A model generated the notes under the pieces. It was given only the letters and a program-made list of their open reading frames with translations. It was not told the origin of the DNA and did no database searches. A program made the position numbers and the translations under genes. This document shows, piece after piece, positions 7,879 to 16,511 of a stretch of DNA of 64,000 nucleotides. Numbering within the stretch: the first letter of the stretch is position 1; each line of letters starts with the position of its first letter. The stretch lies in contig JAFLDS010000008.1 in the NCBI GenBank assembly GCA_017302295.1, forward strand, positions 64,992-128,991, given 5' to 3'. The DNA is from Thauera sp. (GTDB lineage Bacteria; Pseudomonadota; Gammaproteobacteria; Burkholderiales; Rhodocyclaceae).

Positions 7879-10655
7879 GATGCCGATTCCGCGTTTGGTA
7901 CATCGAGCATGGTTAGACCGCATTGGCGGTCATACTTCCAGAGACGCCTGTCGTCGGTTGCCCCGGCGACAGGCGCCCTCTCTGCAACACCAATCCACCC
8001 ATCACCATTGCCGTGCAGTGGCAGGAGCACGGACCACTTTCCTTTGTCCGGCAATGACTCTTCCACCGCGCGGATTGCTCGCTCCTTCATTGGGTCGCTA
8101 TCGGGCGCTCTTCGTGCGATCAAGCGCTCGGCTACTTTCACTGTGCTGTAAGCCCACGCGTGTTGAGGATTGTCGTGATCAGCCAAGGGCCGCAAGCGAT
8201 CGCTGTCCCATCGAGCGAGCAAGACCGTCATGCTCGCTTCGCCGAGTCGGGTCGGTGACTTCGCTTCGCTCCACCAGTCGATGGCGCCCCGCGTATAGCC
8301 TTCTGCAACCTTGATGGTGTTTTGCTGGGCGATGCTGAGATCGCCGAAATAGGCGCCATCGATCTGGTTGGCATTTGCCTGCAGGCCGGGGGGCAATGAG
8401 ACCTCGTCGCTGAAAACGCCCTCTATCAGGTTGCGGGCGTCTTCTGGCATGGAGAGGTTGCCTTTCTGTAATGCCTGCGCCGTCAGCCATAGTTGTCCGT
8501 GGTGGGGATAGACGCCCGCTGCTTTCGGAAACAGTTGCTTGAACCAGTTCGGCGCAGGTGCGTCGGTCCAGGACGGGCCGTATATCCACAGAGAGGGGCG
8601 GCCACGCTGGTCCACATCTTGCGGGTTAGAAAGGCGTCGCCCGTCGATGTCGCGTGGATGTCTTTGAAGCCGTCCCGCGCGCTGTATGAGTCGATCGATG
8701 GGGGCGAGATCGGAGATCACCAGGTCCCAGTCTGCATCTAGACTTTGTTCGGCGACCTGCGATGCGATTACGAGGCGTCCGGCACGTTGTTCCGGGGTGC
8801 TGGATTTGCCGAAGTGCTCGAGGATGCGTTGCTCGGTCTTCAGTCGGTCCTGCAGCGCAAAACGGGCGTGAAAGACGATCAGGTGTTCTTCGTCGAGTTC
8901 GTCTGCGAATTTGGCATGTGCCGCGAGTACGTCGGCAACCGTGTTGCGCATCCAGCACACGCATCGGCCTTGTGCGAGCGCTTTGCGGATGGCATCGAGC
9001 ACGTCACTTTCGACGGACGCGTAGCGAATGGACACTTCGCGACATACCGCCGAGCGCGCGGCGATGTGTAAAGGTGTGGCCTGGGCTTGCCCCTCTTGCC
9101 ATGATGTGACCAGCGGGAAGTCGGTTGATGAGGCAGAGGGTAGTGCGCCGGAATTGCGGCCATGCGCGAACGCATCGAGCAGTGACTGCTTCATGTGCCC
9201 AGGTAGAGTCGCCGACAGCAGGATCACGCTGCCGCCGGCCATTGCGTGAAACGTCAGCACTTCTTCGAGGACTCGCTGCATGTACGTGTCGCAGGCGTGC
9301 ACCTCGTCGACGATCAGTATCTTGCGGAACAAACCGAGCAGTCGTAACGACTGATGCTTGCTGTACAAGGTGCTCAGCAGCACCTGGTCGATGGTCCCGA
9401 CGCCTGCGGGCGCGAGTAGTGCGCGTTTACCGTGGTCCGCGAGCCAAGCGTTGCAGCGGGCAGTGGCTGACTCGTCGAGTTGCGACGAATCAGCTTCAGC
9501 CTGTCCGCTCGGGAGGACTGAGCTTGCGAAGGCTTCGACGAGATCGCGTTGTCCATGGGCGAGGACAAGGCTAGGGTGGCCTTCGAAAAGCTTGCGATAG
9601 ACCTCTGAGATGCGTCCGTACATTGCGTTTGCCGTCGCCATGGTTGGCAGCGCGACGAAGAAGCCATCGGCGCAGCCTGCCGTGATCAACCGATGAGCGA
9701 GCATGACAGCCGCTTCGGTCTTGCCGGCGCCGGTGACGTCTTCGAGCAAATGAATTTGCGGTGCCGATGTAATGGGTGTGTCGATCGACCACGCCTGAAG
9801 CGGAGACGGCGCCACGATGTCCGGGAAGAGCTCGTTGAAGGTTCGACGGCGGACCGGAACAGGCAGGACGCCCGTCGCATCAAGCGCGCGATCGGCACAT
9901 TGCTGCGCCTCACTCCAGTAGTCTGCAAGCGCTACCTCGTCGGCGCGGTAGGGGAAATACTCCGTGTTCGAGCCGATCCAGTCGGCGAGGACTGTGATGC
10001 CGGCGATCCACCACGACAGGATCCTGCTCTTTGTTTCAAAGGCTTGGGCGCCCAACGCCGCATGTGCGGCGGCGATGGATTCGGGTGGGAGAAGAATGCG
10101 CAATTCGGTAAGGAAGGCTTCGATTGCGGGCGCGTCGTCGCTTGGCTGGAAGTGATGCCGCCAGTTGGTTGCACCGGTCGCGGGAGGGTGTCCGTGGTGT
10201 CCCATGCTTGCGCGGAGCCACCATCGAACGCCATCGAGTGTTTCTTCGGTGTCTTCCCCGAACCAACTCTGCTCGACCGCAACATCTTCCAGATGCTGCG
10301 CCCAGAGCAGCCACCCCAGGGTGTCGTGACGTACCGTGTAAGGCTTGCCTCGGTCAGCCTCTCGTCCGCGCAGTAACTTCACGAGGTCGGGGCGCTGGCC
10401 CTGGAACGACTCACCGAATTTGCCAAGGTCGTGGATCGCGATGCAGAACGTCATCCATGAAACCAAGGCTTCGTCCGAGTCGAATCGCATGGATTGCCGC
10501 AGGAATTCGCATAGCGATGGTGATCGCCGCAGAAATCTGGTGGCCACCGCCGCCACATCGAGGCAGTGATAAGGCAGCAAGTGGCAGGGTGCTGTTCCCT
10601 TGCCGTCTTGCTGAGCTTTCCCCCAGTACTTGAAGTAGGGTTTGGTCGTCTTCAC
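7872..10655 (-). CDS. cas3: CRISPR-associated nuclease-helicase Cas3 (type I-E)
   Basis: The 927-residue protein has an N-terminal HD nuclease (H75-D76 in FCIAIHDLGKFG, MGHHGHPP at 151-158, ADWIG near 224). An SF2 helicase follows, with Walker A TGAGKT at 308-313, the DEVH box at 450-453 and SATLP at 481-485. It unwinds and degrades DNA marked by Cascade. It begins with GTG at 10655, overlapping the WYL regulator stop by 4 bp (GTGA), so the two share a transcript separate from the Cascade genes. Its last bases overlap the second mini-CRISPR repeat on the other strand. Confidence 0.97.
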   Translation of the reverse strand: MKTTKPYFKYWGKAQQDGKGTAPCHLLPYHCLDVAAVATRFLRRSPSLCEFLRQSMRFDSDEALVSWMTFCIAIHDLGKFGESFQGQRPDLVKLLRGREADRGKPYTVRHDTLGWLLWAQHLEDVAVEQSWFGEDTEETLDGVRWWLRASMGHHGHPPATGATNWRHHFQPSDDAPAIEAFLTELRILLPPESIAAAHAALGAQAFETKSRILSWWIAGITVLADWIGSNTEYFPYRADEVALADYWSEAQQCADRALDATGVLPVPVRRRTFNELFPDIVAPSPLQAWSIDTPITSAPQIHLLEDVTGAGKTEAAVMLAHRLITAGCADGFFVALPTMATANAMYGRISEVYRKLFEGHPSLVLAHGQRDLVEAFASSVLPSGQAEADSSQLDESATARCNAWLADHGKRALLAPAGVGTIDQVLLSTLYSKHQSLRLLGLFRKILIVDEVHACDTYMQRVLEEVLTFHAMAGGSVILLSATLPGHMKQSLLDAFAHGRNSGALPSASSTDFPLVTSWQEGQAQATPLHIAARSAVCREVSIRYASVESDVLDAIRKALAQGRCVCWMRNTVADVLAAHAKFADELDEEHLIVFHARFALQDRLKTEQRILEHFGKSSTPEQRAGRLVIASQVAEQSLDADWDLVISDLAPIDRLIQRAGRLQRHPRDIDGRRLSNPQDVDQRGRPSLWIYGPSWTDAPAPNWFKQLFPKAAGVYPHHGQLWLTAQALQKGNLSMPEDARNLIEGVFSDEVSLPPGLQANANQIDGAYFGDLSIAQQNTIKVAEGYTRGAIDWWSEAKSPTRLGEASMTVLLARWDSDRLRPLADHDNPQHAWAYSTVKVAERLIARRAPDSDPMKERAIRAVEESLPDKGKWSVLLPLHGNGDGWIGVAERAPVAGATDDRRLWKYDRQCGLTMLDVPNAESASD

Positions 10656-11704
10656 GATGCTTGTTTGCTGGATGTCGTTGTTTCAAGTCTGCCGGCCGTG
10701 GGGCTCACAGAGTGATCCTGTGCCGGGGGTGAAGAAATCTTCTCTGACATCCATCTGATCTCGTCTGCTAAGAGTCTGTGCAATCCCTCCGGCCCCACCA
10801 CCTCGCAATGCCTTCCATGCTTCAGGATGTCCATCATCAGTTCCCGATGGTCTGCATACGGCACCTCCAGCACATAGCTGCCATCCGCCTCGAATCGACC
10901 GCGTTGTTCGGGGTGCCAGTGTTCGCTGGCAACCCAGCGCGCGCGTTCCGGTGAAAATCGCAGCGTGGCCCATTGGATCTGGTCGCCGGCGAAGATCCCG
11001 TAGCCGGGGCCGAGGACGGTGTCGAGGGTGGTGTTGGCCACGTCCTTGGCCGGGCGTTCGAGCAGTTCGGCACGGCGGATGCTGTCGACGGCGAAGTTGC
11101 GCAGCGCGCCGCGCAGGTGGCACCAGGCGTCGAGGTACCAGTTTTCGCGGTAGTGGACGAGGCGCTGGGGCGAGATCTCGCGCTCGGTTTCCTGGTCACG
11201 GCCGCGGGCGTAGTAACGGATGGCGAGGCGCTTGCGGCGTAGCAGGGCGGAGCCGATGTTCTCGAAGTGGTCGAGCTTCATGCTGCGCTTGCCGATGCCG
11301 ACGATCAGCACGCGGCGGCGGACTTCCTCGGCGGCGTCGTCCGCCGCGCCGAGCAGCTTGTTGAGGCGTGCCATCAGCGGGCGGACGTGCGGGGCGAGGA
11401 TGCCGCCGGGGTCGAGGTTGGCGAGCAGGTGCTGCATGGTGAGCAGCGCGTGGATTTCCTTGTCGGCGAACCACAGGCCGGGGAGTTCGTACTGGGCCCC
11501 GACCGGGTTCTGCTGGTCGATGCGGTAGCCGTTCAGGTCGCGGTCCCACACGATGGGAACGTTCATGCGGCTGCGCAGGAACTCGAGGTCGCGCTTGAGC
11601 GTGGCGGGGGAGACTTCCAGCTCGTCAAGCAGCGTCTGGCTGCTGATGCTGCGGCGATTGGCCAGCAGCGTGCGGATGCGGTAGATGCGGTCGGTCTTGC
11701 TCAC
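10652..11704 (-). CDS. WYL-domain transcriptional regulator, probable cas regulator
   Basis: The 350-residue protein starts with a DeoR-like winged helix (residues 1-60, recognition region SPATLKRDLEFLR). A WYL domain follows, with ISPQRLVHYRENWYLDAW at 177-194 and a FAVDSIRRAEL tail. WYL proteins are ligand-responsive regulators often coded next to CRISPR-Cas genes. The GTG start at 11704 has GGAGG upstream. Its stop overlaps the cas3 start, so it is made together with cas3. It may act on its own promoter at 11731-11759 and on other cas promoters; this is inferred from position. Confidence 0.9.
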   Translation of the reverse strand: MSKTDRIYRIRTLLANRRSISSQTLLDELEVSPATLKRDLEFLRSRMNVPIVWDRDLNGYRIDQQNPVGAQYELPGLWFADKEIHALLTMQHLLANLDPGGILAPHVRPLMARLNKLLGAADDAAEEVRRRVLIVGIGKRSMKLDHFENIGSALLRRKRLAIRYYARGRDQETEREISPQRLVHYRENWYLDAWCHLRGALRNFAVDSIRRAELLERPAKDVANTTLDTVLGPGYGIFAGDQIQWATLRFSPERARWVASEHWHPEQRGRFEADGSYVLEVPYADHRELMMDILKHGRHCEVVGPEGLHRLLADEIRWMSEKISSPPAQDHSVSPTAGRLETTTSSKQAS

Positions 11705-11730
11705 GCCCGGCCTCCGTGGATGGTCGGACG

Positions 11731-11759
11731 ATCATACCGCCGGCATCACGGCATGACAA
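11731..11759 (-). promoter_or_regulatory. Strong predicted promoter of the WYL-cas3 operon
   Basis: The minus strand carries TTGTCA (11754-11759), a 17-bp spacer and TATGAT (11731-11736), each 5/6 to the sigma-70 consensus. The implied start is about 20 bp before the WYL gene. Imperfect inverted arms TCATGCCG and CGGTATGA (11732-11756) span the promoter and could be an autoregulatory operator. Confidence 0.75.
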
Positions 11760-11807
11760 AAAGAAGGGTGGCGTAGGGGCCGCCCAGGATGATGGCGCGG
11801 GATGGCG

Positions 11808-12746
11808 TCAGCCCATCGCCTCCGTATTCCCCAGCCTGCGTGCGATCGCCTCCGCGCAGGCTTTCACCTGGCGGGCGGCGTCGCCTTGCCATTGGGTGTC
11901 GAAAGTGCCGGCCGGGCCCATGGCGGTGATGGCGAGCGTGAGCTTGCCGCTGTCGTTGAACACCGGCGCCGAGAAGGCGTTGATGCCGGGGATGGGCTGA
12001 CCGATGGCGCGGGCGAGGCGGTGGCTGCGGACTTCGGTCAGGATGTGTGCGGCGTCCTGTGCGGACATCTGCAGCGGTGACGGGTTGTCGTCGGCGGCGA
12101 GGGCGGCGAGCTCGTCCTGCAGCAGCGGCTGGACGATGCGCTCGGGCAGGAAGGCGGCGAAGCAGCGGCCGGTGGCCGACAGCATCAGCGGTGTCATGAC
12201 GGTGCCGGGGCGCATGTTGACGTGGATCTGCTTGTTGCATTCCTCGATGTGCACCACGGTCGGGCCCATGTTGCCCCACACCGCGACGGCGACGTTGAGC
12301 TGCAGCTCGTCGGCGAGACGCGCGACTTCGGGCATCGCCGCCTTCAGCGGGTCGAGCGCGTGCAGCGCGGTGAGGCCCATCTGCAGCGAGAACGGGCCCA
12401 GGCCGTAGCGGCCGGTGAGCGGGTCCTGCTCGATGAGGCCGAGCTTGCCGAAGCTGACGAGGTAGGGGTGCGCCTTGGCGGGCGGCATGCCGGCTTCGCG
12501 CGCGAGGTCCTTCAGCATCATCGGCGCGCCCTTGCGCACCAGGGTCTGCAGCAGCGCGCCGCCCACTTCGATGGACTGGATGCCGCGACGGTCGCCGCGC
12601 TCGCTGGGGCGCAGCTCTTCGCCGATCATCTCCGTGCCTTCCGCAGCGGGCTCGATGGCGAGGCTGGCGCCAGGCGCCGCCTTGCTGCCGCGCGGGCGGC
12701 CGCGTCCGCGCTTGAGTCCGTCGCTCGCCGTGTCGTCTTCCTGCAT
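11808..12746 (-). CDS. IclR-family transcriptional regulator
   Basis: The 312-residue protein has a charged N-terminal tail with an AT-hook-like RGRGRPRGSK. The IclR winged helix follows (GIQSIEVGGALLQTLVRKG, LAREAGMPPAKAHPYLVSFGKLGLI), then the effector domain (TVVHIEECNKQIHVNMRPGT). IclR proteins bind aromatic or organic acids and often control the adjacent catabolic operon. The ATG at 12746 follows GGAGGAAGC; an upstream ATG at 12827 lacks a ribosome site and would extend into the divergent regulatory region. The divergent operon starting at 12904 is the obvious target. Confidence 0.9.
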   Translation of the reverse strand: MQEDDTASDGLKRGRGRPRGSKAAPGASLAIEPAAEGTEMIGEELRPSERGDRRGIQSIEVGGALLQTLVRKGAPMMLKDLAREAGMPPAKAHPYLVSFGKLGLIEQDPLTGRYGLGPFSLQMGLTALHALDPLKAAMPEVARLADELQLNVAVAVWGNMGPTVVHIEECNKQIHVNMRPGTVMTPLMLSATGRCFAAFLPERIVQPLLQDELAALAADDNPSPLQMSAQDAAHILTEVRSHRLARAIGQPIPGINAFSAPVFNDSGKLTLAITAMGPAGTFDTQWQGDAARQVKACAEAIARRLGNTEAMG

Positions 12747-12838
12747 GTCCGCTTCCTCCAAGGCGCGTGATGTTAGCAGCAATGGCCCGCCGTCGAAGGG
12801 CCCGGCCTCGTGCCTTAAATTAAACAATAGAAAATAAA

Positions 12839-12867
12839 TTGACCATAGACAAACTTTTGTCTAGGAT
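12839..12867 (+). promoter_or_regulatory. Catabolic operon promoter with operator palindrome in the spacer
   Basis: TTGACC (12839-12844) and TAGGAT (12862-12867) are 17 bp apart. Between them sits the perfect palindrome TAGACAAACTTTTGTCTA (12846-12863), which fills the spacer and enters the -10. A dimer bound there would block RNA polymerase directly. The IclR protein coded divergently is the natural candidate. Confidence 0.75.
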
Positions 12868-12903
12868 TCGCAGCGTCCACCCCGAAGCAGCAAAGGAGAA
12901 CCC

Positions 12904-13866
12904 ATGAACACCAAGAAATTCGCCTCCCAGGCCGACCTCGAAGAGAAGAAGATCAGCTGGGACAAGCTGTCCGACAACGCCTACGCCTACACCGCCGAGG
13001 GCGATCCCAACACCGGCGTGATCATCGGCGACGACTCGGTGATGATCATCGACGCCACCGCGACGCCGGTGGCCGCGCAGGGCGTGATCGCCAAGGTGCG
13101 CGAGATCACCGACAAGCCGATCAAGTACGTGGTGCTGACGCATTACCACGCGGTGCGCGTGCTCGGTGCCTCGGGCTACAAGGGCGAGGGGCTGGAGCAG
13201 ATCATCGCCAGCCAGGACACCTGGGACCTCATCGTCGAGCGCGGCCAGCAGGACATGGATTCCGAGATCGGCCGCTTCCCGCGCCTGTTCCAGGCGGTGG
13301 AGAGCGTGCCCGGCCTGACCTGGCCGACGATGACCTTCAGCGGCGAGATGACGCTGTGGATGGGCAAGCTCGAGGTGAAGATCAAGCAGCTCGGCCGCGG
13401 CCACACCAAGGGCGACACCATCGTCTATCTGCCGTCGCAGAAGATCTGCTTCTCGGGCGATCTGGTCGAGGCCGACGCGGCCTGCTACACCGGCGACGCC
13501 TACCTGGCCGACTGGCCGCAGACGCTGGACAACCTCGCGGCGATGCGGTTCGACAAGCTCGTGCCCGGCCGCGGCCCGGCGCTGATGACGCCGGAGCGTG
13601 TGCAGGCGGGCCTCGCCTACACACGCGACTTCGTGTCCACGCTGTATCGCAGCGCGCAGGAAGCGGTGGCGAAGGGGCTGGACCTCAAGGGCACGATGGC
13701 CCACACGCGGCAGAACATGGACCCGAAGTTCGGCCAGGTCTTCATTTACGAGCACTGCCTGCCGTTCGACGTGACGCGCGCGCACGACGAGGCCAGCGGC
13801 ATCCGCGACCCGCGCATCTGGACGGCCGAGCGCGACCAGCAGATGTGGCACGCGTTGCAGGAGTGA
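12904..13866 (+). CDS. MBL-fold protein with altered metal site
   Basis: The 320-residue protein has the metallo-beta-lactamase fold, but the usual HxHxDH motif reads HYHAVR (H80, H82, V84, R85). H167 (GRGHTKGD) and D186 (SGDLVE) remain, while the last ligand position is R223 in PGRGP. One full metal site therefore appears lost. It is the first gene of the catabolic operon, with AAAGGAGAA upstream of the ATG. It may hydrolyse or bind a pathway intermediate; the exact reaction is unknown. Confidence 0.85.
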   Translation: MNTKKFASQADLEEKKISWDKLSDNAYAYTAEGDPNTGVIIGDDSVMIIDATATPVAAQGVIAKVREITDKPIKYVVLTHYHAVRVLGASGYKGEGLEQIIASQDTWDLIVERGQQDMDSEIGRFPRLFQAVESVPGLTWPTMTFSGEMTLWMGKLEVKIKQLGRGHTKGDTIVYLPSQKICFSGDLVEADAACYTGDAYLADWPQTLDNLAAMRFDKLVPGRGPALMTPERVQAGLAYTRDFVSTLYRSAQEAVAKGLDLKGTMAHTRQNMDPKFGQVFIYEHCLPFDVTRAHDEASGIRDPRIWTAERDQQMWHALQE

Positions 13867-13879
13867 GAACGCCGCCCGT

Positions 13880-13948
13880 GTAGGAGCGGGCTCGACCGCG
13901 ATCCTTGCGTCATAGGAGGATTGCAATCGAGGTCAAGCCCGCTCCTAC
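13880..13948. repeat. REP-type inverted repeat
   Basis: GTAGGAGCGGGCTCGACCGC (start of a 23-bp arm at 13880-13902) is inverted at 13926-13948 with 21 of 23 bases matching. This GTAGGAGCGGGC core is typical of dispersed REP/BIME elements. It lies between the MBL and monooxygenase genes and may stabilise or partly terminate the mRNA between them. Confidence 0.8.
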
Positions 13949-14029
13949 GGGGAGGGTGCAGGATTTGATGCCCGAGACGCGCCCGCAGATGGCCGCCCGG
14001 CAAGACTGGATTTGAAGGAGGAGACACCC

Positions 14030-15697
14030 GTGCTGAGCACGTTCCAGTATCCGAAGTTTGATTTTTCCCGGCCGCCGCTCGATGACGACCGGCACGCGGG
14101 GCATCTCCCGGTGGTGATCATCGGCGCCGGCCCGGTGGGCCTCTCCACCGCGATCGACCTCGCGCAGCAGGGCCAGCGCGTGGTGCTGCTCGACGATGGC
14201 GACACGGTGTCGATCGGCTCGCGCGGCGTGTGCTACGCCAAGCGTACGCTCGAGGTGCTCGACCGCCTCGGTTGCGGCGAGCCCATGGTGAACAAGGGCG
14301 TGTCGTGGAACGTGGGCCGCACCTTCTTCCGCGAGGATGAGGTGTTCAACTTCAACCTCAGCCCCGATGCCGACCACCACCGACCGGGCATGATCAACCT
14401 GCAGCAGTACTACCTCGAGGACGAGCTGGTGAAGCGTGCGCGCCAGCTGCCGAACCTGGAGATGCACTTTCTGAACAAGGTGATCTCGGTGGTGCCGGGC
14501 GAGGATGCGGTCACCGTGCGAGTGGAGACCGAGGCCGGTCCGTACTCGCTCACCGCCGGCTGGCTGATCGCCGCCGACGGCGCGCGCAGCCCGATCCGCA
14601 CCATGCTGGGGCTGGACATCGAAGGCAAGATCTTCATGGACCGCTTCCTGATCGCCGACGTGGTGATGAAGGCGGAATATCCGACCGAGCGCTGGTTCTG
14701 GTTCGACCCGCCCTTCCATCCCAACCAGTCGGTGCTGCTGCACCGCCAGGCGGACAACGTGTGGCGCATCGACTTCCAGCTCGGCTGGCAGGCCGACCCG
14801 GAAGAGGAGAAGAAGCCGGAGAACGTCATCCCGCGCATCAAGGCGATGCTGGGCGATCAGCGCGAATTCGAGCTGGAGTGGGTCAGCGTCTACACCTTCC
14901 AGTGCCGCCGCATGAACCGCTTCAATCACGGCCGGGTGCTGTTCGTCGGCGATTCGGCGCACCAGGTGTCGCCCTTCGGTGCTCGAGGCGCGAATTCCGG
15001 CATCCAGGACGCCGACAACCTGGCGTGGAAGCTCAAGCTGGTGATGGACGGCAAGGCGCCGGCCACGCTGCTCGACACCTATTCCGACGAGCGCGGCTTT
15101 GCTGCGGACGAGAACATCATGAACTCGACCCGCTCGACCGACTTCATCACGCCCAAGAGCAATGTCAGCAAGACCTTCCGCAACGCGGTGCTGGGGCTGG
15201 CCGAGCATTACCCGTTCGCCCGCGCGCTGGTCAACTCCGGGCGGCTGTCGGTGCCGAGCTTCCTTGCTGACTCACGTCTGAACACCGACGACGAGGCGGC
15301 TTTCGCCGGCAACATGATCCCCGGCGCGCCGATGGACGACGCGCCCATCGAGGCGGCCGGTGGCGTGCATTGGTTGCTCGATGCGGTGGGCAACCGCTTC
15401 CAGGTGCTGCACTACGTGGAGGACGCTTCCGCGCTGGATGCCGCCACCGCCGGGGTGCTTGCGGGGCTGGCCGACGCGACGATCCCGGTCGAGGCGATCG
15501 TCGTCGCTGCGCGCGGCACGTCGCCGGGCGGGCTGAAGACGCTGATCGACGCCAGGGGCCGCATCCGCGAACGTTACGATTTGCAGCCGGGCAGCACCTA
15601 CCTGCTGCGCCCCGACCAGCATGTGGCGGCGCGCTGGCGCAGCCTCGACGCTGTCAAAGTGAACGCCGCCGTCGCGCGCGCGACCTGCAACGCGTAA
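14030..15697 (+). CDS. FAD-dependent aromatic hydroxylase (MhpA/PheA type)
   Basis: The protein (about 555 residues) is a group A flavin monooxygenase. It has GAGPVG for the FAD ADP near residue 32, LIAADGARSPIR (the DG motif) and VLFVGDSAHQVSPFGARGAN (the GD motif), plus a C-terminal thioredoxin-like part. Such enzymes add a hydroxyl to a phenolic acid using NAD(P)H and O2. GTG at 14030 lies six bases past AAGGAGGAG; a TTG at 14012 would sit before that site. With the FAH and isomerase genes downstream, the product is probably a gentisate- or homogentisate-like hydroquinone. The substrate is not known. Confidence 0.85.
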   Translation: MLSTFQYPKFDFSRPPLDDDRHAGHLPVVIIGAGPVGLSTAIDLAQQGQRVVLLDDGDTVSIGSRGVCYAKRTLEVLDRLGCGEPMVNKGVSWNVGRTFFREDEVFNFNLSPDADHHRPGMINLQQYYLEDELVKRARQLPNLEMHFLNKVISVVPGEDAVTVRVETEAGPYSLTAGWLIAADGARSPIRTMLGLDIEGKIFMDRFLIADVVMKAEYPTERWFWFDPPFHPNQSVLLHRQADNVWRIDFQLGWQADPEEEKKPENVIPRIKAMLGDQREFELEWVSVYTFQCRRMNRFNHGRVLFVGDSAHQVSPFGARGANSGIQDADNLAWKLKLVMDGKAPATLLDTYSDERGFAADENIMNSTRSTDFITPKSNVSKTFRNAVLGLAEHYPFARALVNSGRLSVPSFLADSRLNTDDEAAFAGNMIPGAPMDDAPIEAAGGVHWLLDAVGNRFQVLHYVEDASALDAATAGVLAGLADATIPVEAIVVAARGTSPGGLKTLIDARGRIRERYDLQPGSTYLLRPDQHVAARWRSLDAVKVNAAVARATCNA

Positions 15698-15707
15698 GGA
15701 GAGCGCC

Positions 15708-15932
15708 ATGCCGCTGAACACGCAACCCAATCTGTCCGAACCCGGCAAGCGCTACTTCCGCGCCTTCAGCCCCGGCGACGACTTCTACGAGGCGCTGATC
15801 GAGACCCATCGCGACCTCAGCGACGAGCAGAGCGCGATGGTCAATGCGCGGCTGATCCTGCTGCTGGCCAATCACATCGGCGACATCTCGGTGCTGCGCG
15901 AGGCGATGCAGATCGCGCGCGAAGGCGTCTGA
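15708..15932 (+). CDS. DUF2783 small protein
   Basis: This 74-residue protein (FYEALIETHRDLSDEQSAMVNARLILLLANHIGD) matches DUF2783, a family found almost only next to FAD hydroxylases of this kind. It starts 10 bp after the monooxygenase gene with GGAGA upstream. It is mainly helical and may be an accessory subunit; no activity is known. Confidence 0.85.
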   Translation: MPLNTQPNLSEPGKRYFRAFSPGDDFYEALIETHRDLSDEQSAMVNARLILLLANHIGDISVLREAMQIAREGV

Positions 15933-15959
15933 GCGAACGCACCGGACAAGGAGACTGCA

Positions 15960-16511
15960 ATGAATCCGATCGTAAGGAAGATCCACCACGTCGCGTACCG
16001 CTGCAAGGACGCGCTCGAAACCGCGCGCTGGTACGAGCAGCACCTGGGCATGAAGCTGGTGCTGTCGATCGCCGAGGACGCGGTGCCGTCCACCGGCGAG
16101 GCCGACCCCTACATGCACATCTTCATGGACGCCGGCATGGGCAACATCCTCGCCTTCTTCGAGCTGCCCACGCGCAAGCCGATGGGTCGCGACGAGAACA
16201 CGCCGGCGTGGACGCAGCACCTGGCGCTGGAAGTCGATTCGATGGAGACCCTGCTGGCCGCCAAGGGGCGCCTGCAGGCGGCGGGCATCGACGTGGTCGG
16301 GCCGACCGACCACGCGCTGTTCCAGTCGATCTACTTCTTCGACCCCAACGGCCACCGTCTCGAGCTGGCTTGCAACACCAATTTGCCCGGCATGCTGGAA
16401 GCGCTCGACAAGGTGAAGTGGGACATGCTGGAAGAGTGGGGGCAGACCAAGAAGGCGCCCAAGCACGCCGCCTGGATGCATGACGGCAGCTACAAGGAGA
16501 TGTTCAAGTGA
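15960..16511 (+). CDS. VOC (glyoxalase/extradiol dioxygenase) family protein
   Basis: The 183-residue protein has two beta-alpha-beta modules of the vicinal oxygen chelate fold. Potential metal ligands are H9/H10 (KIHHVAYR), the glutamate of AFFELP, the histidine of TQHLALEV and the glutamate of HRLELACN. This fold covers glyoxalases, isomerases and extradiol dioxygenases. No cupin gentisate or homogentisate dioxygenase is coded in this operon, so this protein may be the ring-cleaving enzyme. Its stop overlaps the next start by 4 bp. Confidence 0.85.
   Translation: MNPIVRKIHHVAYRCKDALETARWYEQHLGMKLVLSIAEDAVPSTGEADPYMHIFMDAGMGNILAFFELPTRKPMGRDENTPAWTQHLALEVDSMETLLAAKGRLQAAGIDVVGPTDHALFQSIYFFDPNGHRLELACNTNLPGMLEALDKVKWDMLEEWGQTKKAPKHAAWMHDGSYKEMFK

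Noticed and set aside
7838-7881. ATCGGACT...AGTCCGAT inverted repeat at the cas3 end, considered as a cas3 terminator
   Set aside because: The loop is 28 bases, there is no T-run, and the sequence is better explained as spacer end and second pseudo-repeat.
14012-14029. TTG start for the FAD monooxygenase
   Set aside because: It lies upstream of the AAGGAGGAG ribosome site; the GTG at 14030 fits better.
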